Notes: a model not told the origin generated them from the letters alone. A stretch of DNA of 64,000 nt from CAVORD01 sp963698535 (GCA_963698535.1 CAVORD010000001.1:496001-560000), one strand, 5' to 3'; numbered from the stretch's first letter, positions 17,925-28,348 are shown. Made by a program: numbers and translations.

Positions 17925-18962
17925 ATGGGGAAAAAGGTAAAAAACAAAGACCTCGCCGCCAGGCTTGGGGTCTCCAGTACGTTGGTATCACTTGTATTAA
18001 ACAACAAGGCCGATCAACACGGAATCAGGAAGGACACACAGGAAAGAGTATTATCAATGGCCCGCCAGATGGGGTATTTCGAATCGGCAAAATTCAGGGG
18101 AGAATCGATGCCGATTGAAGAAAAACCCGGCGTAATTGGTATGATAGTTCCTGATCTCAATGACTCATTCATCTATGAGATACTTCCTTACTTCAACAAA
18201 GCATTCGCCAGTATTGGCGTTGGCTTCTCTGTAATAACGAAGGATCCTGATGACCAGCGCTATTCGAGGCTGGTTGGGGCGTTTAAAAAGTTTTTCAGTG
18301 GTATAATCCTTGTTGGCGATACGGCCGATGATTACACCTTGAGAACATTAAAGACAGGCAACTATCCTTTTGTATTGCTGGAGAAAAGTGTGAAGAAACA
18401 AAGGTTAAATACGGTTTTGTGCGATAACAGAGCCGGAGTTAAGCTTGTGACTGATCATATCAGGAAACTGGGATACAAGAACATTCTCATCCTTTCTGCC
18501 TCACAAGGGTCAAAAAATGACCAGGAGTTGGTTTCGAACCTAAAGGAGACAATCAAGGCTAACGGCAATTTCAACAAGCCGATGTTTCTTGATATGACTT
18601 TACCTCCTATGGGTGAAAAACTGGATATGACCGAGATGGAACGATTTCTTAGACCTCCTGCAAGTGTGGAAGTTATGATAATCGTTAACGCAGAACTTGT
18701 AAGTCCGGTTATGATGGCTTTGATGGCCCGGAAAATAAGGATCCCTCTGGATATAGCCCTCATCTCGATGGAGGAGGGAATGGGATTTGATCTTATGTAT
18801 TCTCCTGTGACAACTTTGCGGAAACCACTTGCTTCCATGGCAATAAAGGTATCTAATATGATCTGGTCGGAGATCAAAAATGAAGGCAAAGGGAAATATA
18901 AAAGGCAGGTAAGTTTAAATCCGGAGCTGGTAGTCAGGAATTCATGCGGTACTATTAGTTAG
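17925..18962 (+). CDS. LacI-family transcriptional regulator
   Basis: About 345 residues. The N-terminal HTH is KNKDLAARLGVSSTLVSLVLN (split across residues ~4-24) followed by the hinge region, then a periplasmic-binding-protein-like effector domain (PGVIGMIVPDLNDSFIYEIL ... NTVLCDNRAGVKLVTDHI). I chose ATG 17925; an in-frame TTG at 17916 is less likely. It stands alone between a terminator and the B12 riboswitch, so its target is not evident from context; sugar or nucleoside regulons are usual for the family. Confidence 0.92.
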   Translation: MGKKVKNKDLAARLGVSSTLVSLVLNNKADQHGIRKDTQERVLSMARQMGYFESAKFRGESMPIEEKPGVIGMIVPDLNDSFIYEILPYFNKAFASIGVGFSVITKDPDDQRYSRLVGAFKKFFSGIILVGDTADDYTLRTLKTGNYPFVLLEKSVKKQRLNTVLCDNRAGVKLVTDHIRKLGYKNILILSASQGSKNDQELVSNLKETIKANGNFNKPMFLDMTLPPMGEKLDMTEMERFLRPPASVEVMIIVNAELVSPVMMALMARKIRIPLDIALISMEEGMGFDLMYSPVTTLRKPLASMAIKVSNMIWSEIKNEGKGKYKRQVSLNPELVVRNSCGTIS

Positions 18963-19093
18963 ACCGGTTAATTCCTGGAATATCTTCCTTATTAAGGTTG
19001 CTATATATCTGATTATATGATACATATTATTGTTATAAACATGCTGTTTGTAACAATGCACTTCATTGTGATACTGTAATTGTTTATTTGAAT

Positions 19094-19101
19094 TATCTTT
19101 G
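19094..19101 (+). promoter_or_regulatory. Candidate -7 element for the B12 operon
   Basis: TATCTTTG matches TAnnTTTG exactly and lies about 15-20 bases before the first structured part of the cobalamin riboswitch, so the transcript would begin just upstream of it. A matching -33 TTG at the preferred distance is not clear. Confidence 0.5.
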
Positions 19102-19114
19102 ACTAGCCGATTTA

Positions 19115-19292
19115 GTGAAAGAGGTATTAGTAATAAGACCTCTGCCGCTTGATCAAAGGGAATACGGTTTGAATCCGTAACAGTACCCGCTGCTGTGAAG
19201 CCTGCCACTTTTGTGGCTAAAGCGTATGCAGAAAACCACTGTCTGAAAGGATGGGAAGGAGCATATGCCGGGACAAGTCAGAAGACCTGCTA
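19115..19292 (+). promoter_or_regulatory. Cobalamin riboswitch
   Basis: The conserved blocks are present in order: AAAGGGAAT (19155-19163), GGTTTGAATCC (19167-19177), CAGTACCCGCTGCTGTGA (19181-19198), CCACTGTC (19236-19243), GGGAAGG (19253-19259) and the B12-box-like AAGTCAGAAGACCTGC (19275-19290). The flanking GAGGT (from ~19121) and ACCT near 19285 can close the basal stem. It precedes the BtuB-like receptor gene and probably represses the uptake operon when adenosylcobalamin or another cobalamin binds. Boundaries are approximate. Confidence 0.93.
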
Positions 19293-19410
19293 TTTTTTTT
19301 CAATTATTCAATGCTTTCGGGAAGAAGAGCAGAGAATCCTAACCGATTTTCGAACCTACTTTCTGCAGCCGAATAAAGGATTTATTAACCTTTAACCTTT
19401 GACAGTTGCT

Positions 19411-21354
19411 ATGAAGAAGAAATCCATTTTCAGGAAAAAAGAGTTTCCTTTCTTGCTTTTTCTGTTTATCATCATGCCTCTCCTTGCCCAGGGACAGGGT
19501 ATTCTCAACTATGATACCCTCAGGATAGATGAAGTTACGGTTAAGAGCAGTCATACCCGTGTTATTTCAGGGTTTAATGTAACCACTATTGACCTCACCA
19601 CAGGGCTTAACCCTTCGGGTGCCGACTTAGCCTCACTCCTTGAAAAGAACAGCAATATCTATCTTAAGAGTTATGGTCCGGGTTCTCTTTCAACTATCTC
19701 CTTCCGGGGAACAGGTGCTGCTCATACCTCCTTATCCTGGGAGGGAGTTCCCTTATCTTCTCCAATGTCGGGGATGACAGATCTGTCATTGATCCATACT
19801 GCTTCATCCGGCAGGATAAATATCTACATGGGAGCTGCATCCTTGCCAATGGTCTCTGGTGCGATCGGTGGATTGATCGATATTGTTGGTGATCCCGGAT
19901 GGGGTGAGAAATTGAGTGTTGGAACTTCTCTTGAAGGTGCCAGTTTTGGTGGTAGAACAGTGTCGGGGCAGGTTGGCATTGGGATCAAAAACTGGAGATT
20001 CCTGGCAAAGATGTATTCTACGGCTTCTGATAATAATTTCTCGTTCGAATCGACGGATGCCGATGGTAATGTAGTGCTGTTGAAGAGGACAGGAAGTGGT
20101 TTTATGTCTAAAGGTTTTGCCTCTGAAGCCCACTACAGAAGCAGAAACGGGATCGGAACAATACGAGTATGGCATCAAACAGCATCGCGTGGCATTGCAC
20201 CTCCTGTCTATTCACTGGCTAACTCGGGAACCGAAAGTCAGGATGACTCTTTTACAAGGGTAATGTTATCCTATAAATACTCTCCGTTCTGGGGAACAAT
20301 TGTTACCTCAGCAGCCATGTTCAGGGATCTTTTGGATTATCGCGATGAGTTATGGGACTATTCAAGCTCCAGCAGGGTAAATAACTACCATTTCAGGACA
20401 TCGGTCAGAGGCGATATTACAGAGAATACAAAGCTAGCCCTGGCAATAACGAACGAATTGAATATTGTGGAGAGTAATAACTTTTCAGGGAGGAAAGATC
20501 AGAATAATCTGGGTGTTGCGTTGTCGGTTGAATCGCGGCTAAGTGAAAAGATTGCGGCTCATCTCCTGATACGTGAGAACTTGCTGGGATCCGATTTTCT
20601 GGCGCCCGGGATGGTTGCAGGATTCACCCTGATGCCGGGTGGCAAAGAGGAGAATGTAATAAAGCTGTCAGGATCACTGAACTCGCGGCCGCCCACAATG
20701 AATGATCTTTACTGGTCGCCGGGAGGCAATCCGGATTTAAAGATAGAGAGAAGCAGGTCGTTGGAACTGTTTGCAGGTAAATCTTTTATAAGTGCAAAAG
20801 AGACCAGCTTAAAACTGGAATACACTGCCTATTTCACATCAGTGTCAGAAATGATTATGTGGGTGCCAGGGAGTAACGGTTTATGGATGCCCGATAATGT
20901 GGGAAAGGTACTGATTGCGGGTAATGATATAAAACTGTTGCTGGATTATAAGATCGGATCACTCCTTATCTTCTCCTCATTAAACTACACATATAACCTC
21001 TCGCGTGATGTGACAGAGGAGACAAACAGATCATTCTTTGAAGCACCTCAGGTAATATATAACCCAATGCACACTCTTAGCTCAAACTATCGTTTCAGCA
21101 TCAGAAACTATTCACTTGGGTTCTTTACAGAGTATACCGGCAAGAGATATACAACAACCGATAACTCAGAATATATTGACCCCTTCATTACCGGCATGTT
21201 ATACGGTTCGTGGTCGTTGGAACGCGGTGGCAGCAGATTCCAGATTACAGGAAGGATATCAAATTTGTTTAATGCCAGCTATAATCTGATACAGTATTAT
21301 CCAATGCCCGGAAGATCATATCAGCTTGGCTTACAGTATAATTTTAAAAAATAA
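19411..21354 (+). CDS. btuB: TonB-dependent vitamin B12 receptor, BtuB-like
   Basis: About 647 residues. A signal peptide (FPFLLFLFIIMPLLAQGQ) is followed by a TonB-box-like segment (DTLRIDEVTVKSS), a plug domain (LASLLEKNSNIYLKSYGPGSLSTISFRGTG, cited in parts) and an outer-membrane barrel ending with an aromatic-rich strand (YQLGLQYNFKK). ATG 19411 is the likely start; in-frame TTG at 19399 is further upstream. Located in the outer membrane. The cobalamin riboswitch directly before it and the downstream BtuF/C/D genes support B12 or cobamide as substrate rather than a siderophore. Confidence 0.92.
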   Translation: MKKKSIFRKKEFPFLLFLFIIMPLLAQGQGILNYDTLRIDEVTVKSSHTRVISGFNVTTIDLTTGLNPSGADLASLLEKNSNIYLKSYGPGSLSTISFRGTGAAHTSLSWEGVPLSSPMSGMTDLSLIHTASSGRINIYMGAASLPMVSGAIGGLIDIVGDPGWGEKLSVGTSLEGASFGGRTVSGQVGIGIKNWRFLAKMYSTASDNNFSFESTDADGNVVLLKRTGSGFMSKGFASEAHYRSRNGIGTIRVWHQTASRGIAPPVYSLANSGTESQDDSFTRVMLSYKYSPFWGTIVTSAAMFRDLLDYRDELWDYSSSSRVNNYHFRTSVRGDITENTKLALAITNELNIVESNNFSGRKDQNNLGVALSVESRLSEKIAAHLLIRENLLGSDFLAPGMVAGFTLMPGGKEENVIKLSGSLNSRPPTMNDLYWSPGGNPDLKIERSRSLELFAGKSFISAKETSLKLEYTAYFTSVSEMIMWVPGSNGLWMPDNVGKVLIAGNDIKLLLDYKIGSLLIFSSLNYTYNLSRDVTEETNRSFFEAPQVIYNPMHTLSSNYRFSIRNYSLGFFTEYTGKRYTTTDNSEYIDPFITGMLYGSWSLERGGSRFQITGRISNLFNASYNLIQYYPMPGRSYQLGLQYNFKK

Positions 21355-21428
21355 AATGAAGTGGAGATAACGAATAGGGTATTTTGCGGTTAAATTAAAC
21401 CAACTACCTTAGTTCTATTCTAATATTA

Positions 21429-23688
21429 ATGCGGAAGGAAACTTACATATTGGTCTTATTTTCACTTGTCCTCACCTCCGGTGCGCTGGGACAGGTTGAA
21501 TCTGTAAGGAGGAAAGCCCCGGAAAGGCCGGTAATTGAAAGATGGGTTGACAAAACACCACCGTCTTCAGCTGTTAATACCCTTCGGGATATAATTCCTG
21601 CCAAGAATGAGCCTCTTCAGTTTGCTCTTCCGATCACTGTCTCACTTAATCCGTCAAATTCAGGCACTATTGTCGAAAAAGAGGGAGAAAAGATATGGAC
21701 TATTGGAATCACATCGAAGGGGGCCCTTTCTCTTAATCTTATCCTTTCGCAGTTCAAATTGCCCAAAGGCGGGTACTTCTATCTCTATAACAGCGATATG
21801 TCAGTTGTAAGGGGTGCCTTCACCGATGAAAATAACAACCCCTCCGGAATTCTTCCGCTTATGCCCCTGCCTGGCGACGGTATTATACTGGAACTGCACG
21901 TCCCTTCGGGAAGTGACATTTTCAACACATTGACCATCAGTCAGGTGTCGCACGATTACAGAGGGGTCTTCGGTATACTGGAGACAAAGGACGGGTTTTA
22001 TAAAACATCACAAACTTGTAATTCCGACGTAGCCTGTTATCCTGCAGGTACATATGATGATCAGAAGAACTCGGTTGCACGTGTTATTATCAGAGGGGTT
22101 GAGTTATGCAGCGGAGCACTGGTAAATAACAGTAATCAGGAGAACATTCCATATTTCCTGACAGCTGAACATTGTATCTCAAACGCCAGCGAGGCTAATC
22201 TAACCCTCTTCGTGTTTAACTATGAGAGTCCGTGGTGCAATGGGCCTGACGGCAGAGTATTCCATTCCCTGTCGGGGTCGACACTGAAGGCAACAAATTC
22301 CAATCTGGATTTTACCCTGCTGCAACTGAACCAGTTTCCACCAATAACATATAAGCCTTATTTGGCAGGATGGGACAGATCAGAGACTCAGGCAACAAAC
22401 AGCTATTCGATACATCATCCCCAGGGTGATGTCAAGAAGATCTCCATTGATAATAATCAGCCGGTAACTTCAACATATCCTGGTTATCTGACAGGGGGTT
22501 TCTGGAAAATACTTCAATGGGAGGTAGGTACAACTGAGCCCGGATCCTCCGGAGGCCCACTATTTAATCAGTCGGGCAGAATTATAGGAACTTTAACGGG
22601 AGGTGAAGCATATTGTGGCAACTCTGTCAATGACTACTATGCAAAAGTAGTAAGGATGTTTTCCGCATCAACCCTTCCTGAAAGTCACCTTGCCCCATGG
22701 CTCGATCCCTCTCAGTCAGGGGTGATTGCCCTGGGCGGGAGAGACCCGTATTCCCCTAATCACACAACAAACGATACGCTCACTAATATGCCAGGGGCGG
22801 TATATAATGTAAGCACATACAGTTTGCCGGCAAGCGGCTATTCTACCGGATTCAACAGTGACAGTGTCCTGTCTGTATGCTGAGTACTTTGAAAACAGCC
22901 GCACGGCATTTATAACCGAGATATCAATAGGAGTAGGCTTCTCAAATTATGTCTCTCTGGCCGATAGTATTACCTTGTTTGTTTTTGCAGATGGTGCTGC
23001 GCCGGGATCAGTTCTGGCATCAAGGAAATTCCTGATAAGCGAAACAGGCCCGCTCGTGAGGTTTAAAGCAGACTTTGGGCAAGCCATTCCTGTCACCGGC
23101 AATTTCTACATAGGATGGCGGTTGTGGTATCAGACCAAGGCTGCCTCGGAAACAAGACAAATGGCGGTTTATAAAACAGACGATCTGGGTGGAACCGAGT
23201 TCAACAGAGCATGGCTGTTCCATTCCGGCGGATGGAAACCATTTTATCAGCACCCTTCATTTCCTTCGTCAGTTTCACTTGATGTTAAGGTGATCACTAC
23301 GACATCTAATGTTGTTTACTCCATTTTTGATCAGCCCTATCTAACCGAAAAGATCCATATCTATCCAAATCCGGCATCTGAAACTTTAAACCTTACTATC
23401 GACGGTGCAACACCGGGATATCCCATTGAGATATTTAATGAGTCAGGTATTCTGGTATCGTACTTTACACCTCTCTTCAGTCCGGAGGAGATTATTACAA
23501 TTGATATTACAGGATTGAACACAGGGGCATATATTATCCGATATCGGTCAAATGATAAGTTTTACGTTGGCAAATTCATAAAGATCGGAAGTGAGGAATA
23601 TAGCCAATACTTTATTTTTTCTTTTCATTCTTATCGCCTTTTCGGGATGTCACCATTCCGAAGGTTCCGGACCTTCTGCCAAAGGTGA
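21429..23688 (+). CDS. Secreted trypsin-like serine protease with T9SS sorting domain (frameshifted)
   Basis: Signal peptide at 1-21 (LVLFSLVLTSGALGQ). The protease domain of S1 type, similar to lysyl endopeptidases, has His248 in TAEHCI, Asp294 in NLDFTLL and Ser374 in GSSGGP. The frame breaks at about 22860-22880, where GFNSDSVLS in the first frame continues as YAEYFENSRTAF in the next. The second part is a beta-rich domain and a C-terminal type A sorting domain (IYPNPASETLNL ... GAYIIRYRSNDKFYVGKF) for export by the Type IX system. The native end is probably near 23593, where a further one-base change would create a TGA overlapping the next gene's GTG; the sequenced frame runs to 23688. 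It sits inside the B12 operon, 74 bp after btuB with no obvious own promoter. Confidence 0.85.
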
Positions 23689-24733
23689 AGTCCGCTATCA
23701 CTCCAATAAATTCAGTATTGAAAAGAAGGAGGGCTATTCGATCCTTCATATTTTGGATCCATGGCAGGGGGCAGAGAATGTAAGCCAGGAATTCTACCTT
23801 GTTAACAAAGGAGCTGAGTATCCCGACCGGATACCAGAAGAAAGAATTATTCAGGTGCCTGTTAAAAGTGTGATCTGTTTCAGTACCACACATCTTGCCA
23901 TGCTTGCTGAATTAGGAGAACAGGGATCAGTTACAGGTTTCTCAGGAACCAGTTTTGTCTATAATGAAGAGTACAGGTCAATGATCTCTGAAGGAAAGAT
24001 CAGGGAGATAGGTTATGAAGGGAATATAAATAAAGAACTGATCATTACTCTGAACCCTGATATTATAATTGCTTATGGTGTAGAGGGGGAAACATCCTCT
24101 TATATATCCAAGCTGACAGAACTGGGAATAAAGGTTCTGTTCAATGCCGATCATCTTGAAAATGATCCTGTTGCACGACTTGAATGGATAAAAGTATTTG
24201 GAGCGTTGACAGGTAATGAACAGAAAGCCGATGAGATCTACCTTGAAGGAATGACCAGGTACGACTCAATAGCAACATTTATCCGGAAAAACAGAAGATC
24301 AAGGCCTGCAGTTATGCTTGGACTGCCATGGAGGGATAGCTGGTATATATCGCCTGGGAATTCATACATAGGATCACTAATTGATGACGCAGGGGGAAGG
24401 TATCTTTGGGAGGACCTTAAGTCAGAAGTGACGTTACCATGGTCGCTTGAGAATGTTTTTATTAAGGCAAGACGCGCAGATTTCTGGCTGAATCCCGGGT
24501 CGGCAGAGTCACGAAATGCAATTGCGGTGGTTGAACCACGTCTGAAACTTCTACCGGTATTCAGAGAGGAGGGGGTATTTAATAATAACAAAAGAAGAGT
24601 TGTTACAGGAGGTAATGACTACTGGGAGAGTGCTGTTGTAAACCCTGATGTTCTCCTTAACGATATCGGATCAATACTCCATCCTGAGCTTTTCCCCGGA
24701 TATGTGACAACTTATTACCAAAAGCTTAAATAG
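23591..24733 (+). CDS. Cobalamin ABC transporter substrate-binding lipoprotein, BtuF-like
   Basis: 380 residues starting at GTG 23591 with lipobox LIAFSGC (Cys about residue 20), so a lipoprotein. The helical-backbone binding-protein fold is visible (VKSVICFSTTHLAMLAELGE ... LNPDIIIAYGVEG ... FGALTGNEQKADEIYLEGM). This class binds iron-siderophores or B12. The position between a riboswitch-controlled receptor and BtuC/BtuD supports B12. The stop (TAG) directly touches the ATG of the permease gene. The start overlaps the end of the protease gene. Confidence 0.88.
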   Translation: MRNIANTLFFLFILIAFSGCHHSEGSGPSAKGEVRYHSNKFSIEKKEGYSILHILDPWQGAENVSQEFYLVNKGAEYPDRIPEERIIQVPVKSVICFSTTHLAMLAELGEQGSVTGFSGTSFVYNEEYRSMISEGKIREIGYEGNINKELIITLNPDIIIAYGVEGETSSYISKLTELGIKVLFNADHLENDPVARLEWIKVFGALTGNEQKADEIYLEGMTRYDSIATFIRKNRRSRPAVMLGLPWRDSWYISPGNSYIGSLIDDAGGRYLWEDLKSEVTLPWSLENVFIKARRADFWLNPGSAESRNAIAVVEPRLKLLPVFREEGVFNNNKRRVVTGGNDYWESAVVNPDVLLNDIGSILHPELFPGYVTTYYQKLK

Positions 24734-25795
24734 ATGGCGGGAGAGGAGCTGTTATTTAAAGACGGGTCTGTGAGCCCCCCTGACGGAAAGAGAAGAATCC
24801 TCTTTCTGCTTATCCCCTCACTTATTCTCATTCTTTTTATTGCTGACATGGCAATAGGGTCAGTGCTTATATCGCCCCGCGATCTCTTTGGATCGCTCTT
24901 CGGTACTGCTGATGATATTACCCGTACAATCCTTCTTTCGTTCAGGCTTCCAAAGGCGGTTACGGCAGTTGTTGTTGGTATTGCCCTGTCGGTAAGTGGT
25001 TTACAAATGCAGACCTTGTTCAGAAACCCGATGGCAGGGCCCTACGTACTTGGTGTAAGTTCGGGTGCGAGCCTTGGTGTAGCCGTGGTTGTTCTTGGAT
25101 TCTCCTCAATATTCAGTTCAGGAGGGAGCGGTGCCGGCAACTGGACCCTCCTTATAGCCGCAAGTATTGGATCAGGACTGGTTATGCTCCTGGTCTTTGC
25201 TGTTTCACTCAGGGTTAAGGATATAATGACCATACTGATACTGGGGATCATGTTTGCCTCGGGTATATCGGCCGTGGTAAGCATAATGCAGTATTTTAGC
25301 AGTGAATCAATGCTCAAGGCATATGTTGTCTGGACAATGGGTAGTCTGGGAAACCTTACTATGGGGCAGCTCTATATTCTGGTGTTCACCCTTTGCATGG
25401 GATTGATTGTTGTTATTGCGACAATTAAACCTTTGAATGCACTTCTTCTTGGTGAAAACTATGCTACTACCATGGGCTTAAATATTAAGAAGACACGACT
25501 GCTTATTTTTTTCAGCACCAGTATACTTGCCGGTGGAGTGACCGCATTCTGCGGACCAATTGGATTCATAGGAATTGCGGTACCACACATTACAAGGCTT
25601 CTTTTTCGCAGTGCTGATCACCGTATATTAGTGCCCGGATCGATAGGCATAGGTGCAATTGTGATGCTTTTAAGTGATATTATCTCACAGCTTCCGGGCA
25701 GCGACAGTATTCTGCCGATTAACTCTGTCACATCTCTTATCGGGATTCCTGTTGTGATATGGGTAATTATGCGGGGGCGTAATATTGAGCGATAA
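24734..25795 (+). CDS. Cobalamin ABC transporter permease, BtuC-like (FecCD family)
   Basis: 353 residues with about nine to ten hydrophobic helices. Family blocks: FRLPKAVTAVVVGIALSVSG, LQMQTLFRNPMAGPYVLGVSSGAS (shown in part) and the coupling region FCGPIGFIGIAVPHITRLLF. Inner-membrane channel of the type II importer. It starts at the base after the BtuF stop and overlaps the upstream end of the BtuD reading frame, so these are co-translated. Confidence 0.93.
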   Translation: MAGEELLFKDGSVSPPDGKRRILFLLIPSLILILFIADMAIGSVLISPRDLFGSLFGTADDITRTILLSFRLPKAVTAVVVGIALSVSGLQMQTLFRNPMAGPYVLGVSSGASLGVAVVVLGFSSIFSSGGSGAGNWTLLIAASIGSGLVMLLVFAVSLRVKDIMTILILGIMFASGISAVVSIMQYFSSESMLKAYVVWTMGSLGNLTMGQLYILVFTLCMGLIVVIATIKPLNALLLGENYATTMGLNIKKTRLLIFFSTSILAGGVTAFCGPIGFIGIAVPHITRLLFRSADHRILVPGSIGIGAIVMLLSDIISQLPGSDSILPINSVTSLIGIPVVIWVIMRGRNIER

Positions 25796-25799
25796 GGCA

Positions 25800-26819
25800 A
25801 TGATTACCAGTGGTATAAATATAGAAGTCAGAGATCTGGTCGCAGGATATACAAAGGGGCGAAACCGGTTTCAGCTTCCTGTCGTAACAGCTGCAAAAGC
25901 GTTACCCGGTGAGCTTGTTGTTATAATTGGCCCCAATGGTTCAGGTAAAAGTACTCTTCTCCGTACAATTGCTGGCATCCAGAAGCCTGTATCGGGAGAA
26001 ATATTGTACGGGGAACATAAGATAAGATCTATCGATAAAAGCTTTTTGTCAAGGATTTTGGGATATGTAAGCACAGAGCAGATACATGTTTCGGGAATGA
26101 CCGTAAGAGATCTGGTGGCCCTGGGACGTTATCCCTACACCAACTGGATAGGCCGCGAGAGTGATATTGATCAGTTGTCTGTTAATCTGGCTATTGAAAA
26201 GGCCGGGATTATTCCGCTGGCCTCACGTTATTTTGAAGAGCTGTCTGATGGTGAGAGACAGAGAGCGATGATAGCCAGAGTTCTGGCTCAGGATCCTCCA
26301 ATTATGGTTCTGGATGAACCCTCTGCCTTTCTCGACATTTCTAACAGGTATGAGATAGTAGAACTTTTAAGGCATATTACTATTAAGGAGAATAAAACTG
26401 TAATATTTTCTACTCATGATGTTCATCACGCACTACCCCGTGCCGACAGGGTATGGCTAATAAGTGAGTCCGGATTAATTGAAGGAGCACCGGAAGACCT
26501 TATGGTTAACGGACTATTAGCCAAGGCGTTTCCTTCTATCAAAGACCCGGCTTCTTTATACGGCACAGGCAAAGCTGATAGTAAGCTGTCTGGTGATCCA
26601 ATTGTTGTTACAGGTAGTGCCAGCGATGTTAAATGGACCTTACAGGCACTTAACAGAAAGGGGATACGAGATGTAAACGGTAAGGCTAAAGATATCTCTG
26701 TGGATATTCAAAGGGATAGCAAGGGAACTATCTGGAGGGTTTCCGGAAGTACAGGAACGGAGATCTATTCATCTATTCTGGACTTCCTGGGATCACCGTT
26801 GCTGGCCGATTTAATGTGA
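25800..26819 (+). CDS. Cobalamin ABC transporter ATP-binding protein, BtuD-like
   Basis: About 339 residues from ATG 25800; an alternative TTG at 25785 would overlap the permease stop. Walker A GPNGSGKST, signature LSDGERQR, Walker B IMVLDEP and H-loop FSTHDVHH are all present. The last ~80 residues after the ATPase core (from about VVTGSASDVKWTLQAL) are an extension found in many Bacteroidota homologues; its role is unknown. Ends convergently with the next gene, overlapping by 9 bp. Confidence 0.92.
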   Translation: MITSGINIEVRDLVAGYTKGRNRFQLPVVTAAKALPGELVVIIGPNGSGKSTLLRTIAGIQKPVSGEILYGEHKIRSIDKSFLSRILGYVSTEQIHVSGMTVRDLVALGRYPYTNWIGRESDIDQLSVNLAIEKAGIIPLASRYFEELSDGERQRAMIARVLAQDPPIMVLDEPSAFLDISNRYEIVELLRHITIKENKTVIFSTHDVHHALPRADRVWLISESGLIEGAPEDLMVNGLLAKAFPSIKDPASLYGTGKADSKLSGDPIVVTGSASDVKWTLQALNRKGIRDVNGKAKDISVDIQRDSKGTIWRVSGSTGTEIYSSILDFLGSPLLADLM

Positions 26820-28235
26820 TGTATTATACCGCCTGTAGCTCTCAAGGAAAGACTCAATGTTTTCGACGGGCAGCCTCTTGGCAATGATCTCCTTACGCCT
26901 GTTTAGAATGTAAACCAATGGGGTAGATGTCACATTGTAGTAGTAGTCGAAATTAGTCGCTCTCTGGGGGTCCCAGCCATTTATCCAGTCAAGTCCGTTT
27001 TCCAGAATATACTTCTCCCATTTTTCTTTGTCGGGTTGGGTGCAAACAGCAAAGACTTCAATATCCTTATTCTTGTTACGATCGTAAAATGCCTTAAGCA
27101 CAGGAGTAGCTTCCTTGCAGTGACCGCAATCGGGTTCCCAGAAGTAGAGTATTGTAAATTCCTTGTTTACATCGTAAAGAGATACAAACCTCTTATTGTA
27201 AGAGTCCATTACAAGATCGGCTCCTTTCTGCCCTATAAGGCTGGGACGCAGCTTGTCGACCTGCTTTCGCAGATCGGCAATAAACTCCTTGCTTACCCAA
27301 TCTGCTTTGCCGGAAAGGTAAACCTTATCAGCAATGTGAACCAGAACAGCATCGTGACCCATTATTTCGCTTTCTCTGAAATGGTTAAACAGGTATACCG
27401 ATACATATTGAAATACTTTATAATTACCCTCACATAAGGACAAAACCTTGTCTGTCGCTGAGATAAGGGAGTCGGGTAGTTGAATTATAAGATTACGGAA
27501 ATAGACATTTAATTTCCCGTGAAGAATGGGTGTCCTTAAGATTCTCTCATCATTGAAATCGATATTGTCAAAGAAATGATCGCGGTTAAAATTATATGAG
27601 TGCACCCACTTGAGTGAATCTTCGGACAATGATGTCCCGTCGGATACAAAGTCAGGGATCTCAACCGGAATCATTGCTTTAACAAGCACAGAAAGAAGAG
27701 TCCCCGGGTTATCCTTTGCAACCTTATCGAGAAAAGCTTTCATCTCAGAATCCACATTTGCAGATTGCGCTTGCAGGACCTTAAGTGAATCGCTGTTCAT
27801 CCTGTTGGCTTCAATCCTTTTCCTTATTCCTTCCCCTTTCTCATTCAGTTTCACCCAGCCACGCTGATAGTCAATAAAGTTTTGATTTTCTTCAGAGCCG
27901 TTGAAGGTAAGAGTATTGAGAGGGTCATTAATGTTACATTTTATTGAGAAATCCTGGTCGCTGCCAATAAGCACCTCAAAATAGCTTTGTCCCGGCAAGA
28001 CGATCATGTAAATACCTCCCGGAAGAGGATCCTTCCCCTCTGCCTTGCCGTGACCATTCTTGTCCAGAAGGATTGAATCGCGCAGATATTGTTTGTCGCC
28101 AAGATGATAAGCCAGGAATACTGTTTTATTGCTTAGACCTTCAATATTGATGTCGATCAGGTGACCCTGGGCGGAGGATCTGATTGCAACAAAAAGGAGA
28201 AATATTGTGATTAGTGAAACTGCTTTCCTGGTCAT
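26811..28235 (-). CDS. TlpA-like thioredoxin-fold protein (DUF4369/DUF5106 type)
   Basis: 474 residues with a signal peptide (AVSLITIFLLFVAIRSSAQG). An N-terminal beta domain of DUF4369 type (NIEGLSNKTVFLAYHLGDKQ) is followed by a helical region and a C-terminal thioredoxin fold with the redox motif CGHC in EPDCGHCKEATP and the cis-Pro segment STPLVYIL. Probably a periplasmic thiol-disulfide reductase or a related lipid-anchored protein. Substrate unknown. It has its own divergent promoter upstream. Confidence 0.85.
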   Translation of the reverse strand: MTRKAVSLITIFLLFVAIRSSAQGHLIDINIEGLSNKTVFLAYHLGDKQYLRDSILLDKNGHGKAEGKDPLPGGIYMIVLPGQSYFEVLIGSDQDFSIKCNINDPLNTLTFNGSEENQNFIDYQRGWVKLNEKGEGIRKRIEANRMNSDSLKVLQAQSANVDSEMKAFLDKVAKDNPGTLLSVLVKAMIPVEIPDFVSDGTSLSEDSLKWVHSYNFNRDHFFDNIDFNDERILRTPILHGKLNVYFRNLIIQLPDSLISATDKVLSLCEGNYKVFQYVSVYLFNHFRESEIMGHDAVLVHIADKVYLSGKADWVSKEFIADLRKQVDKLRPSLIGQKGADLVMDSYNKRFVSLYDVNKEFTILYFWEPDCGHCKEATPVLKAFYDRNKNKDIEVFAVCTQPDKEKWEKYILENGLDWINGWDPQRATNFDYYYNVTSTPLVYILNRRKEIIAKRLPVENIESFLESYRRYNTSH

Positions 28236-28257
28236 GGCACATTTTAAATTAAGTTAC

Positions 28258-28287
28258 AAATTTATCAATTACAACTTCTTTGCCAAA
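28258..28287 (-). promoter_or_regulatory. Candidate promoter of the TlpA-like gene
   Basis: Read on the minus strand, TTTG (28287-28284) and TAAATTTG (28265-28258) are 18 bases apart, close to the Bacteroidota consensus. The start codon is at 28235, giving a leader of about 15 bases. On the opposite strand TACATTTG at 28320-28327 may serve the glycosyltransferase gene. Confidence 0.5.
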
Positions 28288-28348
28288 AGTGTTCGGATAG
28301 GAGATATTAGTATTTATACTACATTTGCGCTAAACAGGGGAATAATAA

